The notes below the pieces were generated by a model. It was given only the letters and a program-made list of their open reading frames with translations. It was not told the DNA's origin and ran no database searches. Positions 1-5,560 of a stretch of DNA of 5,749 bases are shown here, one piece after another. The position numbers and the translations under genes are program-made. This DNA comes from Acetobacteraceae bacterium (GTDB taxonomy: Bacteria > Pseudomonadota > Alphaproteobacteria > Acetobacterales > Acetobacteraceae), in contig PKWQ01000300.1 of NCBI GenBank assembly GCA_003133265.1, positions 1 to 5,749 on the forward strand, read 5' to 3'. Position 1 is the first letter of the stretch, and each line of letters begins with the position of its first letter.

Positions 1-585
1 GACAATCCCGGCGGCGGCGGGCGCGGCAACACGATGTTCATCCTGGAGGCCTTCCTCGCCGCCGGGGTGAAGGACGCAATCGTCGGCGTGATCAACGACC
101 CCGCGCTGGCGGCGGAGGCGCACCGGCTCGGGCTCGGCGCCGGCTTCACCGCCCGCTTCAACCGCGATGGCGGGGACGCGTTCTCCAAGCCGTTCGCCGC
201 GCCGGCCCGCGTGCGCGCGCTGCATCCCGGTCCGGTGCAGGCACGGCGCGGCATCTTCGCCGGCGGGACCATCGATCTCGGCCCGTCGGCGGCACTCGAT
301 CTCGGCGGCATCGTCGTCGTGGTGATCTCCCAGCGCGTGCAATGCGCCGACCCCGCCTTCCTGGAGAGCTTCGGGCTGGACATCGGCGCCGCCCGCGTGG
401 TGGTGGTGAAATCGCGCGGCCATTTTCGCGGCGGTTTCGACGAGTTCTTCCGCCACGAGCAGGTCGTCGAGGTCGACGCCCCCGGCCTGACCAGCCCGAT
501 CCTGTCCCGCTTCGACTGGACGCACATGCCGCGCCCGGTCATTCCCATCGACGCCGACGCAAACTGGTCCCCGGAGGCCGCATGA
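1..585 (+). CDS. M81 family metallopeptidase (MlrC-like), C-terminal part, cut by the left edge
   Basis: Frame 1 is open from the first base, so the start lies outside the window; 194 residues are visible. The first residues, DNPGGGGRGNT, match the glycine-rich motif that opens the C-terminal domain of the MlrC/M81 family (type member: microcystinase C). Further family-like blocks follow: GGTIDLGPSAALDLGGI at about residues 87-103, a VVVISQRVQCADP strand, VVVKSRGHFRGGF, and VDAPGLTSP near the end. Known for the family: zinc-dependent hydrolysis of peptides or amide-like substrates, with the metal site in the N-terminal domain, which is not visible here. The real substrate cannot be told from this fragment. 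The internal ATG at 34 is not the start because homology begins before it. The TGA overlaps the ATG of the next gene (ATGA), which suggests a translationally coupled operon. Confidence 0.85.
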   Translation, partial: DNPGGGGRGNTMFILEAFLAAGVKDAIVGVINDPALAAEAHRLGLGAGFTARFNRDGGDAFSKPFAAPARVRALHPGPVQARRGIFAGGTIDLGPSAALDLGGIVVVVISQRVQCADPAFLESFGLDIGAARVVVVKSRGHFRGGFDEFFRHEQVVEVDAPGLTSPILSRFDWTHMPRPVIPIDADANWSPEAA

Positions 586-1679
586 AACTAACCGATCTAC
601 CCACGCCCTCATTGGTGCTCGACCGCGGCATCCTGCTGCACAACCTCGCCACCATGGCCCGGGCGCTGGCCCGGCATGGCGTGCCGCTGCGCCCACACAT
701 GAAGACCGCGAAATCGATCGACGTGGCCCGCCTGGCGCTGGTCGGCCAGCCCGGCGGCATCACCGTCTCCACCCTGGCGGAAGCGGAATATTTCTCCTCG
801 CACGGCATCGCCGACATCCTGTACGCGGTCGGCATCACGCCGCAGAAGCTGGATCAGGTCGCCAAGCTGAACCAGAGCGGTGCGGCGATCATCGTCCTCA
901 CCGACGATCCCGACACCGCCAGCGCCATCGCCGCGCATCCGGCGCCGCCGCGTACGCTGATCGAGGTCGATACCGGCGAGGGCCGTGGCGGCGTCGGGCC
1001 GCACGACGCGGCACTGCTCGACATCGCGGCACGGCTCGGGCCGAACCTCGCGGGCGTGATGACCCATGCCGGGCACAGCTATGCCGGGCGCAGCATCGCC
1101 GACATGGCCCGCATCGCCGAGGCCGAGCGCCACGGCGCGGTGCGCGCCGCCGAGCGGCTGCGCGAGGCCGGCCACACCGTGCCGATCGTCTCGATGGGCA
1201 GCTCCCCCACCGCGCTGCATGCAGCCTCGCTGGTCGGCATCACCGAGGTGCGCGCCGGCGTCTATATGTTCGGCGATCTGTTCCAGGCGGAGATCGGCAC
1301 CCACGCCATCGAGGACATCGCGATGACGGTGCTGACCAGCGTGATCGGCCGCCGCCCCGGCAAGCTGCTGGTGGATGCCGGCGGGATGGCGCTGTCGAAG
1401 GACCGCAGCACCGAGGCGACGACGCATGATTACGGCTTCGGGCTGACGCTGGACATCGCCGGCAAGCCGACCCTGGGCAACGCCATCGTGCGCAAGGCCT
1501 ATCAGGAACACGGGGTGATCGAGCTGGACCCGCAATACCCGGTCAACCTGCCGGTCGGCGCCAAGCTGCGCATCGCCCCCAACCACACCTGCATGACGGC
1601 GGCGGCGCACGACCGCTACTATGTCACCGACGGCGACGACGAGGTGGTGGCGATCTGGCCCAGGGTCAACGGCTGGTGA
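582..1679 (+). CDS. PLP-dependent D-threonine aldolase / D-serine dehydratase family protein
   Basis: A complete protein of 365 residues with the alanine-racemase-like fold of the DSD1/D-threonine aldolase family. Visible motifs, in order: RPHMKTAK at 37-44, where Lys41 is the expected PLP Schiff-base lysine; TVSTLAEAE at 61-69; EVDTGEGRGGV at 128-138; THAGHSY; SMGSSPT, expected to hold the PLP phosphate; EVRAGVYMFGD; VDAGGMALSKD; EHGVIELD; and PNHTC near the end. His335 and Cys337 fall at the family's metal site. An H-x-C pair recalls eukaryotic-type D-serine dehydratases, whereas D-threonine aldolases are described with H-x-D, so the substrate (D-serine, D-threonine or a 3-hydroxy-D-amino acid) stays open. 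The ATG at 582 is chosen because homology starts there and it overlaps the stop of the M81 gene. The same frame is open upstream to 342, but that part only shadows the M81 gene. Inferred role: D-amino-acid catabolism, perhaps acting after the coupled peptidase. Confidence 0.88.
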   Translation: MKLTDLPTPSLVLDRGILLHNLATMARALARHGVPLRPHMKTAKSIDVARLALVGQPGGITVSTLAEAEYFSSHGIADILYAVGITPQKLDQVAKLNQSGAAIIVLTDDPDTASAIAAHPAPPRTLIEVDTGEGRGGVGPHDAALLDIAARLGPNLAGVMTHAGHSYAGRSIADMARIAEAERHGAVRAAERLREAGHTVPIVSMGSSPTALHAASLVGITEVRAGVYMFGDLFQAEIGTHAIEDIAMTVLTSVIGRRPGKLLVDAGGMALSKDRSTEATTHDYGFGLTLDIAGKPTLGNAIVRKAYQEHGVIELDPQYPVNLPVGAKLRIAPNHTCMTAAAHDRYYVTDGDDEVVAIWPRVNGW

Positions 1680-1698
1680 ATCGCTGGTGAGAGCGATT
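1679..1698. terminator. Short inverted repeat between convergent genes, possible bidirectional terminator
   Basis: AATCGCT (1679-1685) and AGCGATT (1692-1698) are perfect reverse complements around the 6-nt loop GGTGAG. The repeat contains the last base of the aldolase-family stop codon and part of the MFS stop codon, and it fills the 17-bp convergent gap. The stem is short and no real T-run follows on either strand, so termination is an inference from position and symmetry. Confidence 0.35.
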
Positions 1699-2908
1699 AT
1701 TCCGCAGGAATCGGCGCCGTTGCCGCCGAGCGCGCGGCGGACTGCGCGGAACCGCCGCAGAACAGACTGAGCAGCAGGATGGCGGCGATCAGCACCAGCA
1801 CCAGTTCGGGGTGGCCTCGGTCGATCAGGAAGCCGAACGGCACCGGGGTCAGCGCGCCGCCCAGTGGCAGGCCGGCGCTGATGAAGCCGAACACCTTGCC
1901 GATCTGACCCGGCGGCGCCGCGTCCCTCACCATCACGTCGCGCGGGGTGCGGCTGGCGCCGAGCGTCAGCCCGGCCAGGAACATGGCGACGATCACCGCC
2001 AGGTCCGGCAGCGGCGCCAGGGCGACCAGCAGCAGCAGCGCGGCCGAGATGGTGGTCAGCACCACCGCGAAGGTCAGGATGTGCCGCTTCAGCGTATCGG
2101 CCACCCAGCCGCCGACCAGCGTGCCGCTGGTCGCGCCGGCCATGTAGCCGGTCAGCGCCGAGGACGCGATGGCGATCTGCAAGCCGTTCACCGTATGCAG
2201 CACGGTGATCAGCCAGGACTGGATGCCGGCGGTGGCCATCGCACTCAGCATGAAGAAGGCGAAGAACAGCAGCATCGGCTTGGTCAGCAGCAGCGCCCGG
2301 CCCGAAAGCTGCGGGCCGGCGTGCTTCGGCTCGGCGCGGACCTGATCGTTCAGGATGCGGCTTTGCAGCAGGATCGCCATCACCGTCGGCACGCCGAGCA
2401 GCCCGACCACGATCAGCGCGCCGCGCCAGCCGACGGCGACCATCAGCCCGGCGATCACCGGCGGGGCGGCGGCGAAGCCGAGATTGCCGTTGAAGGTGTG
2501 GAACGCGAACGAACGGCCCATCCGGTCCTGGTCCACCGAGCCGGACAGGATCGCGTAGTCGGCCGGATGGATCACCGAGTTGCCGACGCCCGACAGCAGC
2601 GCCAGACACAGGATCTGCCAGAATTCGGTGGCGAAGCCCATGGCGGTGACCGACAGCGACATCAGCAGCGTACCGCCGATCAGGAAGCGCCGCGCGCCGT
2701 GCTTGTCGACCATGAAACCCACCGGCGTCTGCAAGATCCCGGTCATCGTCGACATCAGCGCAGCGGCCAGCCCGAGCTGCCAATACGGCACCCCGAACGC
2801 CACCTGCCAGGCAAGGAACATCGGCGGCAGGCAGAGCATGTAGAAATGCGAGAGGAAATGCGCCGTGCCGATCAGCAGACTGACGCGGCTGCTCCTGCCC
2901 AGGGCCAT
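1697..2908 (-). CDS. MFS transporter, 12-TM type, Fsr-like group
   Basis: A complete inner-membrane protein of 403 residues made of alternating hydrophobic segments, with a hydrophilic central loop near residues 190-207, as in 12-helix major facilitator proteins. The loop after the second helix carries the MFS motif A, GFMVDKHGARR at 64-74 (Asp68, Gly71, Arg73-Arg74). The second half has the related sequence GGWVADTLKR. The first helix (GTAHFLSHFYMLCLPPMF, from residue 14) and the NSVIHPADY segment at 110-118 resemble the fosmidomycin-resistance (Fsr)-like branch. The substrate cannot be predicted; drug efflux and small organic acid or amino-acid transport are both possible. The ATG at 2908 is supported by AAGGAA about 6 bases upstream on the minus strand. 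The gene converges on the aldolase-family gene. The inserted element begins only 78 bp upstream of its start, so its original promoter region may be separated or changed. Confidence 0.9.
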   Translation of the reverse strand: MALGRSSRVSLLIGTAHFLSHFYMLCLPPMFLAWQVAFGVPYWQLGLAAALMSTMTGILQTPVGFMVDKHGARRFLIGGTLLMSLSVTAMGFATEFWQILCLALLSGVGNSVIHPADYAILSGSVDQDRMGRSFAFHTFNGNLGFAAAPPVIAGLMVAVGWRGALIVVGLLGVPTVMAILLQSRILNDQVRAEPKHAGPQLSGRALLLTKPMLLFFAFFMLSAMATAGIQSWLITVLHTVNGLQIAIASSALTGYMAGATSGTLVGGWVADTLKRHILTFAVVLTTISAALLLLVALAPLPDLAVIVAMFLAGLTLGASRTPRDVMVRDAAPPGQIGKVFGFISAGLPLGGALTPVPFGFLIDRGHPELVLVLIAAILLLSLFCGGSAQSAARSAATAPIPAE

Positions 2909-2972
2909 GCGTTGTTCCTTCGGGAAACCGACCGGGAAGGATGCGGCGCGGCGCCGAGGTCGTCAATCGAGG

Positions 2973-2986
2973 CGGTGTTCAGGTAG
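2973..2986. repeat. Left copy of 14-bp direct repeat, likely target-site duplication
   Basis: CGGTGTTCAGGTAG is repeated exactly at 5566-5579; the bases just outside both copies differ. The two copies bracket the transposase, the unknown passenger gene and the tRNA-like sequence. This is what a duplicated target would look like. The length is at the long end for IS1-type elements, which mostly make 8-9 bp duplications. Confidence 0.8.
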
Positions 2987-2987
2987 C

Positions 2988-3046
2988 GTCCTGATTTGTC
3001 CTCACTGTCCTAAGTTGACAGAGTGGGTGTCCTAATTTCGTTGTCC
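2988..3046. repeat. Left-end cluster of GTCC-type motifs, with small hairpin
   Basis: GTCC occurs on the plus strand at 2988, 2998, 3007, 3029 and 3043, several times extended to TGTCCTAA. CTGTC (3005-3009) and GACAG (3017-3021) form a 5-bp hairpin with a 7-base loop, just past the 3' end of the leftward passenger gene. TGTCCTAATTTCG (3028-3040) recurs with one mismatch at 5524-5536. Inferred role: transposase binding sites at the element's end, possibly also ending passenger-gene transcription. Confidence 0.5.
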
Positions 3047-3047
3047 G

Positions 3048-4070
3048 CTAGGCCATTGTGATGTCGTCGGGATCGCCGCTCTCGATTGCTGCGGCCTTTG
3101 CCACATCCACTTGGCGCTTGGCCTTCCGCAGGAAGATTTTCAGATACGCTTCCAAATCCTCATAGCTTCCGGAGGACATCTTCTCGGGAAAAGTCAGCGT
3201 CACATCGCCTTCATCAAGCGCAAAAACTTCGCGTCGGACACCCAGCAATATTGGCGGCCGGATACCCGCCGCCGGCTTCAAAGGCAACTTGGGCGGCGTA
3301 GGTGGAAGCTTGGTCTCTTCTCCCGCACCCTTCTCTATCAAAATCGTTTGTTCCATTAGAATTCCCGCCTCGTGACCTTCGACGAAAACCCACTGCCGTC
3401 CTTCATGCTCCTGAAACGCCCGGACGCGCTTGGGTTCCTCAAATGCCAGTGCACCATCTACCTCAGCTTGCACTAGATCGCCGATCTCGATTTCTGGCTC
3501 CTGATCAACTATCTCACTTTGACCGACATTGGCATTCGGCATATTAGCCGACTTAGACACCTTCGCAAAGGCCAAAGTGTCTTTGTACTCATTAATCAGG
3601 AGAAGCGCTCCGGCGCGACTAAACCCACGATCACGAACAAGGTAGGTCTCCATCGTCGCGATAGATGGGAGATCATCGGGCCATTTCTGCCGTAGCTCTT
3701 TGTGAATGGCGGGGCTGAGCGCCGCTTGTTGCGTAAGCTCGTCCCGTTCAGGAGAGACCTCGCGGGTATCTAGCAGAATTTTCAGGGCAAGGTCTGTAAG
3801 CCGCGCTTGCCGGCCCTCCCCGCTACCGGAGAAAGTGAACAGCCCGAAATGGCCAAGTGCCGCAGCGGTTTGGCGAGCCGCAGCCGTCTTTTCGCTGACG
3901 CGCCATGCTTTATAGGCTGACGTGAGCGGGACAAGATGTTTCCCCTCGGTGCGTCGGAACTGTTCGGCGCGTCGGAGGGCCTCTTGCAGCCCGATAAAGG
4001 GATAGGCCGGGCTGCGCCCCTCACGCGCCTTCTTTAGGACTTCGGGGGCTTTGCTGTCATTTCCGCTCAT
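3048..4070 (-). CDS. Conserved hypothetical passenger protein of the IS1-like element
   Basis: A complete protein of 340 residues whose function I do not recognise. The N-terminal third (about 20-105) starts with SPAYPFIGLQEALRRAEQF and continues with helix-rich sequence that could be a winged-helix-like fold; SELALKILLD-type sequence (here TDLALKILLD) follows. The middle (about 110-175) is charged and helical, ending in NEYKDTLAFAKVSKS. A proline-rich linker (KLPPTPPKLPLKP) precedes a conserved-looking C-terminal block at 288-319, GDVTLTFPEKM followed by YEDLEAYLKIFLRKAKR, which looks like a compact strand-helix unit with a basic end. No membrane segment, signal peptide or obvious enzyme motif is visible. 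The ATG at 4070 has AGGAG 9 bases upstream. The DNA is visibly less GC-rich than the host genes, suggesting a different history. Its place inside the direct repeats, divergent from the transposase, makes it a passenger; DNA binding or regulation is only a guess. Confidence 0.8.
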   Translation of the reverse strand: MSGNDSKAPEVLKKAREGRSPAYPFIGLQEALRRAEQFRRTEGKHLVPLTSAYKAWRVSEKTAAARQTAAALGHFGLFTFSGSGEGRQARLTDLALKILLDTREVSPERDELTQQAALSPAIHKELRQKWPDDLPSIATMETYLVRDRGFSRAGALLLINEYKDTLAFAKVSKSANMPNANVGQSEIVDQEPEIEIGDLVQAEVDGALAFEEPKRVRAFQEHEGRQWVFVEGHEAGILMEQTILIEKGAGEETKLPPTPPKLPLKPAAGIRPPILLGVRREVFALDEGDVTLTFPEKMSSGSYEDLEAYLKIFLRKAKRQVDVAKAAAIESGDPDDITMA

Positions 4071-4195
4071 AAGGTCATACTCCTATGTGAGAGAATGACT
4101 AAACGGGAATAGATATATGAGCAAGAACTTTTTCGGATATGCCCGCAAAAAAGTCTGGACAGGCGGTCGCCCGCGATCTACGGTAGGATCATAGA
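4071..4195. other. Intergenic start region of the passenger gene
   Basis: This stretch is the most AT-rich part of the window, with runs such as ACTTTTT and CAAAAAAG. On the minus strand AGGAG, 9 bases before the passenger ATG, is a good ribosome binding site. A promoter for the leftward gene should lie here, but I see no pair of -35 and -10 boxes that I would defend. No gene is seen. Confidence 0.4.
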
Positions 4196-4270
4196 ATGGA
4201 GATGATGATGACCAGGAGGGTAGCGAGCCCCGCGCGTTTCACGGCCGGCGTGCGGGGCGAGGATGAATAG
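4196..4270 (+). CDS. Possible 24-residue micro-ORF, leader-like
   Basis: ATG at 4196 opens a frame of 24 codons ending in TAG at 4268-4270. It begins MEMMMTRRVASP, so four of its first five codons are Met, and ends GVRGEDE. A weak AGGA lies about 9 bases upstream. The stop is only two bases before a strong GC-rich hairpin. A short ORF followed by a hairpin resembles a leader/attenuator arrangement, but three ATGs in a row and an open frame this short can arise by chance. I do not recognise the peptide. Confidence 0.25.
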   Translation: MEMMMTRRVASPARFTAGVRGEDE

Positions 4271-4272
4271 GC

Positions 4273-4318
4273 GGGGCCGCTCCTGTGCCTGACTGCGAAA
4301 TCGAGCGGGAGCGGCCCC
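4273..4318 (+). terminator. Strong GC-rich hairpin, terminator- or attenuator-like
   Basis: GGGGCCGCTCC (4273-4283) and GGAGCGGCCCC (4308-4318) are perfect 11-bp inverted repeats. Three further pairs (T-G, G-C, T-G) extend the stem to 14 bp around an 18-nt loop. Only an interrupted pyrimidine-rich stretch follows (CCTTTGTCTT, 4326-4335), so an intrinsic terminator is plausible but not classical. It lies between the micro-ORF and the tRNA-like sequence and would separate transcription of the two; an attenuator or RNA-processing structure is the alternative. Confidence 0.55.
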
Positions 4319-4337
4319 TAACCGGCCTTTGTCTTGG

Positions 4338-4413
4338 TCCCCTGTCGTCTAGCGGTAGGACGCCCGGAGTTACGCCCGAGGGAATCCAGGTCCGAATCCT
4401 GGCGGGGGAACCA
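4338..4413 (+). tRNA. tRNA-like sequence (Gln/Glu-type arms) with atypical anticodon arm and encoded CCA; possible pseudo-tRNA
   Basis: The sequence is 76 nt long. The acceptor stem TCCCCTG (4338-4344) pairs with CGGGGGA (4403-4409) with one wobble; A4410 is the discriminator and CCA (4411-4413) is encoded. The D stem GTCT/GGAC (4347-4350, 4358-4361) holds the loop AGCGGTA with the expected A14, GG18-19 and A21. The T stem is CCAGG/CCTGG (4386-4390, 4398-4402). Two features are abnormal. The T loop is TCCGAAT, with C at the normally invariant position 55. The anticodon stem CCCGG (4363-4367) pairs with CC (4376-4377) and GGG (4380-4382) only if GA is bulged, leaving an 8-nt loop AGTTACGC in which no anticodon can be placed confidently. 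The D- and T-arm sequences and the U1-A72 pair resemble tRNA-Gln/Glu. It sits inside the mobile element, 157 bp upstream of the transposase ATG. It is either a decayed tRNA or a tRNA mimic with another role; I cannot assign an amino acid. Confidence 0.6.
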
Positions 4414-4471
4414 GGAATCAGCTGAGCCGGAAACCGTTGGCGCGGTGCCCGGCCGCTAAACCGAAACCCAG

Positions 4472-4481
4472 GGACCGACCC
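4472..4481 (+). repeat. First copy of the direct repeat GGACCGACCC
   Basis: This 10-bp sequence recurs exactly at 4561-4570, immediately before the transposase ATG; the copies are 89 bp apart, start to start. They flank the likely transposase promoter and leader. They could be binding sites for a regulator or the transposase, or a small duplication. Chance is not excluded in GC-rich DNA. Confidence 0.35.
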
Positions 4482-4501
4482 CCGGTATCGCGATCTTCTG
4501 C

Positions 4502-4510
4502 TGGTATATA
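4502..4510 (+). promoter_or_regulatory. Possible extended -10 promoter of the transposase
   Basis: TGGTATATA has the TG-N-TATAnT-like form of an extended -10 box and stands out from GC-rich surroundings. A start site near 4517 would give a leader of about 54 nt before the transposase ATG. No convincing -35 box lies 16-18 bp upstream. Read-through from the tRNA-like gene is an alternative source of transposase mRNA. Confidence 0.3.
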
Positions 4511-4570
4511 ACGGAGTTGGCGCTCCATTTCCAGCGGAACCGGGATCGGTTCACAGCTTTGGACCGACCC

Positions 4571-5509
4571 ATGGCAAACATCCTCCCCCGCGACCGGCAG
4601 ATCGCCGTCATCGCTGCCCTCACGGAAGGCGTGAGCATCCGCGCCACCGAACGGCTGACCGACACCCACCGCGATACCGTGATGCGGCTCGGCCTCCGCG
4701 TCGGCCAGGGCTGCGTCCGGCTGCACGACACGCTGATGCGCAACCTGCACGTCGGGCTGCTCGAATTCGATGAGATTTGGAGCTACGTCGGCAAAAAGCA
4801 GAAGCGGCTGAAGCCAACAGACCCTGCCGACCTTGGCGATCAGTATGTGTTCACCGCCCTGTCGGCCACGCACAAGGCGATCATCTCCTACCTCGTCGGC
4901 AAGCGGAATTGGACGAACACCGTTGAATTCGCCCAGGACGTGCGGGACCGCATCGTCAATCGCCCCCAGATCAGTTCTGATGGCTTCCCGGCATGTGCCG
5001 ATGCCATTGAGCGTGCGTTCGGTGCCGACGTTGATTACGGGCAGATCATCAAGGTATTCGATGGCGAACCGGGGCCGAATGCCGCGCGCCGCTACTCGCC
5101 CGGCTGGGTAGTAAATGTACGCAAGACATCCGTGGCTGGGCGCCCACATCGGTCCGAGATCAGCACGTCGTATGTCGAACGGTCCAATCTCACGATCCGA
5201 ATGCAGGCGCGCCGGTTCACGCGGTTGACCAATGGGTTCTCCAAGAAGCTCGGCAACCACGAAGCGGCAGTGGCGCTGTTCGTCGCGCATTACAACCTCT
5301 GCCGCTGGCACGAGACGCTGCGCTCCACGCCAGCGATGGCGCTTGGAGTGACTGACCACATTTGGACCATTGGGGAACTGATCGATGCAGCCGAGGCGGC
5401 AGATGGCCCTGAGTTGGGCGCCCCCGCGCCGGTCGCACCCTTGGCGCCGATGTCGCCGGCGGTTCCGCAGCGGCCTCAGTTTGCCGTTATCCAGGGAGGT
5501 CGGGCGTAA
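4571..5509 (+). CDS. IS1-like DDE transposase
   Basis: A protein of 312 residues in one uninterrupted frame, of the type usually labelled IS1 family transposase; there is no InsA/InsB-type frameshift. Residues 5-48 form a helix-turn-helix region (LPRDRQIAVIAALTEGVSIR onwards). The catalytic core follows: Asp67 in EFDEIWSYVG, Asp137 in SSDGF and Glu203 in TSYVERSNL are the likely DDE triad. The family-like RRFTRLTNGFSKKLGNHE and a TPAMALGVTD block come next. The C-terminal tail is rich in Ala and Pro and ends FAVIQGGRA. The ATG at 4571 fits the usual N-terminus (MxxLxxxxR). The frame is open further upstream with a TTG at 4517, but that would add 18 unmatched residues. No clear Shine-Dalgarno precedes the ATG, which suggests weak translation, common for transposases. 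All catalytic residues are present, so the enzyme may be active. Confidence 0.9.
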   Translation: MANILPRDRQIAVIAALTEGVSIRATERLTDTHRDTVMRLGLRVGQGCVRLHDTLMRNLHVGLLEFDEIWSYVGKKQKRLKPTDPADLGDQYVFTALSATHKAIISYLVGKRNWTNTVEFAQDVRDRIVNRPQISSDGFPACADAIERAFGADVDYGQIIKVFDGEPGPNAARRYSPGWVVNVRKTSVAGRPHRSEISTSYVERSNLTIRMQARRFTRLTNGFSKKLGNHEAAVALFVAHYNLCRWHETLRSTPAMALGVTDHIWTIGELIDAAEAADGPELGAPAPVAPLAPMSPAVPQRPQFAVIQGGRA

Positions 5510-5523
5510 GCCCGGCAGCCCAA

Positions 5524-5560
5524 TGTCCTACTTTCGCCCGCCGCCCGTCCTAATTAGGAC
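5524..5560. repeat. Right-end TGTCCTA motifs and 14-bp palindrome
   Basis: TGTCCTACTTTCG (5524-5536) matches 12 of 13 bases of the left-end TGTCCTAATTTCG in direct orientation. GTCCTAATTAGGAC (5547-5560) is a perfect palindrome, so the motif is present on both strands there. GTCC motifs are 22 bp apart here (5525, 5547), as are two at the left end (3007, 3029). The likely role is as transposase binding sites and terminal repeat. Confidence 0.55.

Noticed and set aside
342..581. N-terminal extension of the aldolase-family protein by 80 residues
   Set aside because: The extra part is Arg/Pro-rich, overlaps the M81 gene in another frame and precedes the normal family start; the ATG at 582 fits better.
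609..2966. Open frame of 785 codons on the minus strand running across the aldolase-family gene and the MFS gene
   Set aside because: It lies antisense to one well-supported gene and out of frame with the other. Its translation is Arg/Ala/Gly/Asp-rich low-complexity sequence, a normal by-product of GC-rich codon use.
1811..2986. Open frame of 391 codons on the plus strand opposite the MFS gene
   Set aside because: The translation is dominated by Gln, Arg, His and Gly with no domain, typical of the antisense of a GC-rich membrane-protein gene.
3015..3020. TTGACA, a perfect -35 box, at the left end of the element
   Set aside because: No -10-like hexamer lies 16-18 bp downstream on the plus strand, and it would read into the 3' end of the leftward gene; it is part of the small hairpin there.
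3782..4024. Open frame of 80 codons on the minus strand within the passenger gene
   Set aside because: It is fully inside the longer, ribosome-site-supported gene in another frame and has no distinctive features.
4338..4413. tRNA-like sequence as an integration (att) site of a genomic island
   Set aside because: No second copy of its 3' part is seen in the window, no tyrosine integrase is present, and the sequence lies inside the direct repeats rather than at a boundary.
4517..4570. TTG start giving the transposase 18 more residues
   Set aside because: The family's N-terminal pattern begins at the ATG at 4571, and the TTG lies where the probable promoter would start transcription.
4418..5359. 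Open frame of 313 codons on the minus strand opposite the transposase
   Set aside because: The transposase frame carries clear catalytic motifs; the antisense translation has no recognisable motif and is a mirror of its codon bias.
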